Positions 58,351 through 64,000 of a stretch of 64,000 nucleotides of DNA are shown one piece after another (the stretch's first letter is position 1; each line of letters starts with the position of its first letter). The stretch is taken from NCBI GenBank assembly GCA_029204225.1, contig CM055100.1, positions 59,270,975 through 59,334,974 on the forward strand, written 5' to 3'. This DNA is from Diphasiastrum complanatum (Eukaryota > Streptophyta > Lycopodiopsida > Lycopodiales > Lycopodiaceae). The notes below the pieces were generated by a model. It searched no databases. It worked only from the letters and a program-made list of their open reading frames with translations, and was not told the origin of the DNA. Made by a program: the position numbers and the translations under genes.

Positions 58351-59652
58351 GTTTCAGCATATCTGCCTCCATGGCATATGTCGAAATTGTGTGTGTCTTC
58401 CTTGAAGAGCCAATCATAAGCTTCTAAAAAATAGGTATTCTCAAGTACAATACGCACATATACTTTGTTATGGACACGCATTATAGTCCATACTTCTCTA
58501 CTTTCGCCAATATTAGTGGACACGCAGTTTATATTTGTGACGGGCCTAGAAATACTATTTTACATGGTTTTCTATTTTTGGCCCTAATTTTTGAATTTCA
58601 CTTTCCCTCCAAATCAATATGAAGGGAGGTAGGGTTTGTCCACTATAAGTAGCCAACTAAGGCTGGTCATTTGCTAGTTTTGATCATTTGAATCTTCGGC
58701 TTCTTGTAGGGGAGTTGTACTATTTTGGAGATCTTAGTTGGAGATCTGCATGAGCTATATTTTTTAGTTGTTCTTTTTGCATATGTGATTGGATCTTGTT
58801 CTTTCCTATCGTTCCTTGATTCTTAAGATCCATTTTGTATCCGTTTCTAACCTTTTAAAAGTGAAGGTTTTGAAAAGTCGAATTGGAATATTTTGTTTTC
58901 TGTTCTAAAAGATTTTGTTGGTTTGCTAAACAGATGTCTCATTCTCAAGACAATTTGAAGTCGTGCCCTACTACACCACCTTCAGCCCATTTGCAAATTT
59001 TCTTTGTGGTTGTCCAACGCCCTACTCCCCACATTGAGTGGCTAGCTTTTTGCACATCCAGTTATTGGCTGTCCAATGCCCTACTTCACTCACTTTTTGG
59101 CAACCTCTTCACCACCTATTGTTCGTTGGCTTTTCTACTACCACTGGGCAACATTTCTTCTTACTTGGCACACTATTCGGTGGACATTTTGGTAGCTTCT
59201 TCACCACCTATCACTTGCTGTTTTTTTGTCACATTTGGGCAGCTTACTGCTATTGATTCATTTTTACCTCTTGATATTTGGCATTCCTAGCTCTTGTGTA
59301 TAGCTTGCAGTCTCCCTGCCCTTGGTATGTGGTTGCACTTTTCTTGTTCTTCTATTCCTCACTTGTGCACCTGGTGTGTACTTGGGGATTGCACTTGCGG
59401 CTAGTTCCGATGGGTCATCCGATTCTCCATCTTGCATCCTATGATGGCTTGGTATGTCCATATGAAGTCCTTCTAGACGAGTACTTCGGCTACAGTTTCT
59501 CCATTGGGGCCTCTACTATTTCTAGATTTGCTAGTACTGCTTTCATGCATCATGTCTTTTTAGATAATGCGTTGCTTCCCTGGACCTTATGGATCTCTTA
59601 GCATGATGATCTTCTCGCGATACATGCTTTCTAGGTACCGTGTGCCATTGTT
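58351..59652. other. Unassigned stretch with plus-strand frames
   Basis: Frames at 58883-59290 and 59278-59601 are rich in hydrophobic and histidine residues. They show no domain I recognise. The sequence is interrupted at 59657 by the element that follows and appears to resume at 62723. Confidence 0.35.
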
Positions 59653-62600
59653 ACTTCTGTTAGAAATAATAAATGATAATGTTAGTTTCCCATACGTTAC
59701 TTTGAATCAAAAGGTCGAGACCTGTGTAACCATGGGTTAGGTTTATTATTTAGACCATGTTAAGATAATTTTAGTTAAGTTGGACCCAATTTTGGTCTAG
59801 TGGCAACTCGTGGGTCCAAGTAAAGTCTAATTATGTTAAGGGACCCTATCTTGACTTTTGGGGGTGCCCTATAATTAGTAATGGGTTTAAAAGGTTCTAG
59901 AACTTCGAGTTTGGAAGAGTCTAGGCCCTTGGAAGGCCTATTTATATGTACTCATTGTTCATTTGTAATTCATTCCCTTTCAAGCATTGCTACTACTTTC
60001 TCTCTCCTTGAGGACGCCTAACCCTCTCCCTCTTCTTCTTCTTCTTCCTCTTCTTTTTCTTCTTGTATATGGAGATTGAATGTTAGAAGGATCTTGGCAC
60101 TTTGATTTCCTACATGGTATCAGAGCCATGGATCTTCTATGCTTGATTTAGGGCGCCTTACCAAAAGAGATCGTCTTCACTTAGGGATCACACAAATTCA
60201 GCACCTTTGCTGATTTTTTGGAGTGAAGATCCGTTCAGTTTTGACTCTTTTCCGTTTTGCAGGAGGGTGCCACACATCAAAGGAGATAATAGGATTTTGG
60301 GCGCCCAAAAATCAGTTGGTTGTTTGCTGATTTTTTAGGTTGCAGGAAGGCACCATTAATTATCTTCTTCGGGGCTGCTTTTAGGTCGCCCACATCCGTG
60401 TAGGTTGGTCCGCTGCTGCCCTATTTTTCATATTTGCTCCTTTGCAGGAGGGCGCCCATCTACAAGCAATTTTTATCTTCTGATTTGGCTGAAAAATCAA
60501 CACGCTTACTGATTTTACAAAGTGAAGATCCGCTTCTTTTTGCTTGTTTCCAGGTGTGGAAGAAGGCGCTAATTTTTTGTGATGATCCGATCACATTTCA
60601 AGGCTGAAAATTGGACAGCATATTACCATTTGTAGGGTGTTTGCAACATCCCTATCCGTGTGTGTATTGTTCACACTTTTTGGCAAGAAAGAAGGGTTCC
60701 GGAAAAAGCTTTGTTGGAGGCTAACCTAATTCTTTGCTTACTGGTTTTTGAGTTTGTAATGCAATTTCAGGCTGAAATATTCAGCACACAAGGCGCGAGT
60801 TCCCACATCCATCTAATGTGTGATTTCGACACATTCCGATGCTAATTTTTTAGATTTGATACTTGCTGGTTTTCGTGTCTTTTAGGGCACATTTAGGGTT
60901 TGAAAAAGTTTATCTTCTTGGCTGGTTCTTATGGCAAGAGATTTGGGAGCAATTCATACTTGTTCGGGCAGATATGTTGGATGGCACCAACTATTCTTCT
61001 TGGAGTTGCAAGCTTAGGTTTTGCATCGACGTGATGATCAAGATTTTATCGGTAACAAAATCTATCTTATATCATTTGAGATTTTGCAAGACCTCTAAGA
61101 GTGCTTGGGAAACACTTCTAAAGATATACCGAATAAAGGATTCATCATCATGCTTTCTCCTCTCTACTTCATCCTCTTTGAAGGTAGAAGAGCAAAGGCA
61201 TGCAAAGTTTGATCATTGTCTTTCTACAAGTACAAGTTTGAAACGGAATGTTGGTATTGTAGAGCATTCTTCTTCTCTTGAGCCATTTGTTGCAAATGAT
61301 GGATGCATTAGTGAAGAACTTTATGAGCAAGCTTCTCAAGTTAATGTTTTGGAAAAGGCTAAAATCAAGCATTCTTTGAAACCGTTTTGTACGAATGGCG
61401 GAGGGGAAAAAATCATGTCAATTAGTACATTGGTTCAAAGTGGTGTATTGCTAGATTTTTTGGGTGTTCAAAGTGGCAAGCCACTGTTTTTTTTCTTGAA
61501 GATGGTGGACAACATATTCAGCCATGGTTTATTGATCATTTTCAGCCTATGTTACATCGTGAGCATCCTATTATGCATCGGGAACGGCCTGTGGAAGGTT
61601 TTTGGATAGCAAGGTCCACATTTGGAACACTTTGGACAGCAAAGTGTTGGTGATTTTGTGGTTGTTGGACAGTTTGCTACAGCCTCTTGTTGGCTGTTCG
61701 AGTGTTTGCGGGATAACAAAGCATCAATTTACCTTGGAGGAAACACACATGCCTCACCAAAATCAGTACCTTATGCTGATTTCCCTGTTTTGATGCTTAC
61801 TTCTTATGATGACGGTGTTGTCTTACCTAGTGTTGGTGAGCAGATCATTGATAGTAAGATTTGGGAGGATGTGATAGTAAAAGAGTATCATACTCTTCAT
61901 TATGTTTCTTGTGGTAAGAAGACTTATGGAATCATGTGGGAACCATTGATGGATTGCAATTCCATATTTCGGCTTGTGGCTGGTTTTTTGGTTACCTACT
62001 TTGGATGGAGCATGCTTGTCTTCACTCTTCAACTTGATGCTACCGCACTTCGTATTCTACATCTCTTCTACATCGGGCATGATTGGGGCTGAGATTTCGG
62101 CTACTTCGACTACTTCAAGCTGAAGTTTTTTTGGTGGCATTAAGCTTGGATAGCAAGCTACATCTTTTCTTTTTCAGCTACATGGAGTTTTGGGCAGCAT
62201 GCAACAATTTGCATTTTTGTTGCAATTTCATACTTCATGTCATGTTATGTTTTTTACATTATCATTTAAGGAGGGCGTTAGAAATAATAAATGATAATGT
62301 TAGTTTCCCATAGGTTACTTTGACCAAAAAGGTCAAGACTTGTGTAACCATGGGTTAGGTTTATTATTTAGACCATGTTAAGATAGTTTTAGTTAAGTTG
62401 GACCCAATTTTGGTCTAGTGGTAACTCGTGGGTCCAAGTAAAGTCGAATTATGTTAAGGGACCCTATCTTGACTTTTGGGGGTGCCCTATAATTAGTAGT
62501 GGGTTTGGAAGGTTCTAGAACTTAGAGTTTGGAAGAGTCTAGGCCGTTGGAAGGCCTATTTATATGTACTCATTGTTCATTTGCAAGCATTGCTACAACT

Positions 62601-62722
62601 TTCTCTCTCCTTGAGGGCGCCTAACCCTCTCCCTCTTCTTCTTCTTCTTCCTCTTCTTCTTCTTCTTGTATATGGAGATTGAATGTTAGAAGGATCTTGG
62701 CACTTTGATTTCCTACAACTTC
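59653..62722 (+). mobile_element. Non-autonomous copia-type element with intact target duplication
   Basis: An ACTTC duplication (59653-59657 and 62718-62722) flanks 3060 bases. The 5' LTR (59658-60114) starts TGTTAGAAATAATAAATG and ends TTTCCTACA. The 3' LTR (62276-62717) matches but starts CG. The primer site at 60115 is TGGTATCAGAGCC and the purine tract is TTAAGGAGGG at 62266-62275. Inside are a long leader with repeated GGAGGGCGCCC-type words and a gag-like remnant. No protease, integrase or RT is present, so it would depend on a partner element. Confidence 0.92.
60863..61609 (+). CDS. Copia gag-like remnant in the non-autonomous element
   Basis: A 248-codon frame contains DMLDGTNYSSWSCKLRF and CKTSKSAWETLLKIY, the two hallmark blocks of the N-terminal copia gag domain (the L-x-G-x-N-Y-x2-W start and the A-W-x2-L helix). 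The second half (from about residue 90) resembles nothing I know and ends in hydrophobic residues. A further frame at 61622-62092 is also unassigned. Whether any protein is made is unclear; it may be leftover from the parent element. Confidence 0.6.
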   Translation: MLVFVSFRAHLGFEKVYLLGWFLWQEIWEQFILVRADMLDGTNYSSWSCKLRFCIDVMIKILSVTKSILYHLRFCKTSKSAWETLLKIYRIKDSSSCFLLSTSSSLKVEEQRHAKFDHCLSTSTSLKRNVGIVEHSSSLEPFVANDGCISEELYEQASQVNVLEKAKIKHSLKPFCTNGGGEKIMSISTLVQSGVLLDFLGVQSGKPLFFFLKMVDNIFSHGLLIIFSLCYIVSILLCIGNGLWKVFG

Positions 62723-64000
62723 CCATTCATGGGACTTATGGATACCTTGGGCTTTTGACCATGTTGGTGCACATTTCTCCATTCTATCCTTGTCATCTCT
62801 TTATCCACAACTATAAACATAGATTACCAGGGGCAATGCATGTCTTCTAAATGTTGTCAACATTGAGATCAATGCTTTTCTTGGTAGAGGAGTGTTATAT
62901 TCATACCAACGGTAATACATTAGGGTGCATTGTCGCAATAATTATTCAAGGACCCATTTATTAGTGGCAATAATATGCTTTTTAGTGCCTTCTAGAGACT
63001 CGTAGACTCCGTTAATAGATGCGCCTACATGTCATCCCTAATGTAGTAGTTCCCAAAAGATTCCCTTAAGGGAATCTAGCACAATGTTAAGTAAGATCTC
63101 CAGTAGTCATTCTATAGTTGATGGTCTTGATGTCATGAGTATCATTCTACGAGATGCTTAGTATTGCTGCTTTGTAGGACTTGCATAGCAATGATATGTT
63201 GATTGTAACATCGCTTCAATAGGAGATTACTTTCTTCGAGATTTAATGTCTGTATACGTTATCGTGTGATGCTTTTCTATGATTGTGTTCATGATAGAGA
63301 TAAGTCCAAGAAAATGATAGCACTACTTCACTTGATCTTTAGAAAATCAAAGGTTCCTATCTTGGTGACCAACGTGACTCCCCTCTAACATTTCAAGAAT
63401 GCACTCCATTAGTTTGTCTGTTGTTCCAAAGCAAAAATATTTAAACTTCATGCTCTTCACTTGTCTTTAGAGCCAAAAATAGTTAAACTTCATGCTCTTC
63501 ACTTGTCTTTAGACCCAAAAATTGGCAAAAGTGAATTGGTCAAATCAAACGAATCTTAGAAAATTCTACGAAACCTAGTTTGTCTAATAAGTCATCGACT
63601 CCTTAAAATTACCCCACAGAAGAATTAAGACTTGTTCTTCATTGTTAACTTTCATGAAGCAACACAACTTGCATAGGTTCCTGTTGTGTAGAACTATCTT
63701 ATGTACTGGTATGTACATAGCTTGAGTTGTGCATCCTCCTTGTACAAAGTTATTCGCCTACTTCTAAACTTCTTGCTCTTCTCAAAAACTAGTGCATATG
63801 CACCTTCACTAACAGAAATTCCAATTCACTTTAAATTGTAAAAATACAACAAGAAATCACCAAGAGACATTGAAGGCAATATAATCTGATATAATTTTGA
63901 GGTAGTTGGTTCAAAACTACATTACTTGTTTCTTACCACAAAACATCAAACACGTTATGTTCCAGGTTCATACTTGATATGACATTTCCTGCCCAGACTA
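62723..64000. other. Unassigned sequence to the window end
   Basis: No gene, exon or element could be recognised. A tandem duplication of about 45 bases at 63434-63522 (unit with TTAAACTTCATGCTCTTCAC) is the only clear structure. FBL11 upstream exons may lie beyond the window. Confidence 0.5.

Noticed and set aside
58883-59601. Plus-strand frames as a membrane protein gene
   Set aside because: Hydrophobic but without regular segments, splice support or family; composition matches thymine-rich noncoding DNA.

Overview
This 64 kb window is nuclear DNA of a land plant with a large, repeat-rich genome. It holds one host gene, spliced across most of the window on the minus strand, and many retrotransposons and retrotransposon fragments. 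The host gene resembles the plant BTB/POZ plus leucine-rich-repeat protein FBL11. The protein is diverged and the LINE-1-type ORF1 fragments are unusual for a flowering plant, so I lean towards a fern or other non-angiosperm. That lineage guess is weak.

Host gene. Fourteen exons were assembled by eye between 56941 and 8273 on the minus strand. All have GT..AG borders and matching phases. Together they give 2349 bases, or 783 codons without a stop. The order is the end of the BTB region, a BACK-like region, then a long leucine-rich-repeat array. Four exons are only 37 to 56 bases. The N-terminal BTB half and the last C-terminal exon(s) were not found and probably lie outside the window. Two introns are very large: 12.0 kb (44815-56802) and 24.2 kb (20561-44764). 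A 50-base exon at 44765-44814 sits between them.

Layout. Positions 1-6546: two decayed copies of one Ty1/copia family in opposite orientation around a Ty3/gypsy integrase scrap. Positions 7010-8110: a LINE fragment. Positions 8273-9977: FBL11 exons 14 to 12. Positions 9978-14804: an intron with few recognisable features. Positions 14805-20560: exons 11 to 3. The 24 kb intron (20561-44764) holds several gypsy elements. One is a Tat-like element split by a chromovirus at 26178-32853, which itself carries a piece of copia reverse transcriptase fused in frame to its own reverse transcriptase. Another chromovirus lies at about 37300-42118, and two LINE ORF1 fragments follow at 42119-44500. The 12 kb intron (44815-56802) holds a small copia-derived element with target duplication gtgcg, whose 5' LTR was split by a LINE. 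It also holds a young chromovirus at 49923-55985 with target duplication ctaag. Upstream of exon 1 are a small terminal-inverted-repeat element (57398-57851), a gypsy scrap, and a second copia-derived non-autonomous element (59658-62717, target duplication acttc).

Nearly all mobile-element reading frames are broken by stops, frameshifts or deletions. The FBL11 exons are open and their splice sites look functional, so the gene appears to be kept intact despite the insertions in its introns.
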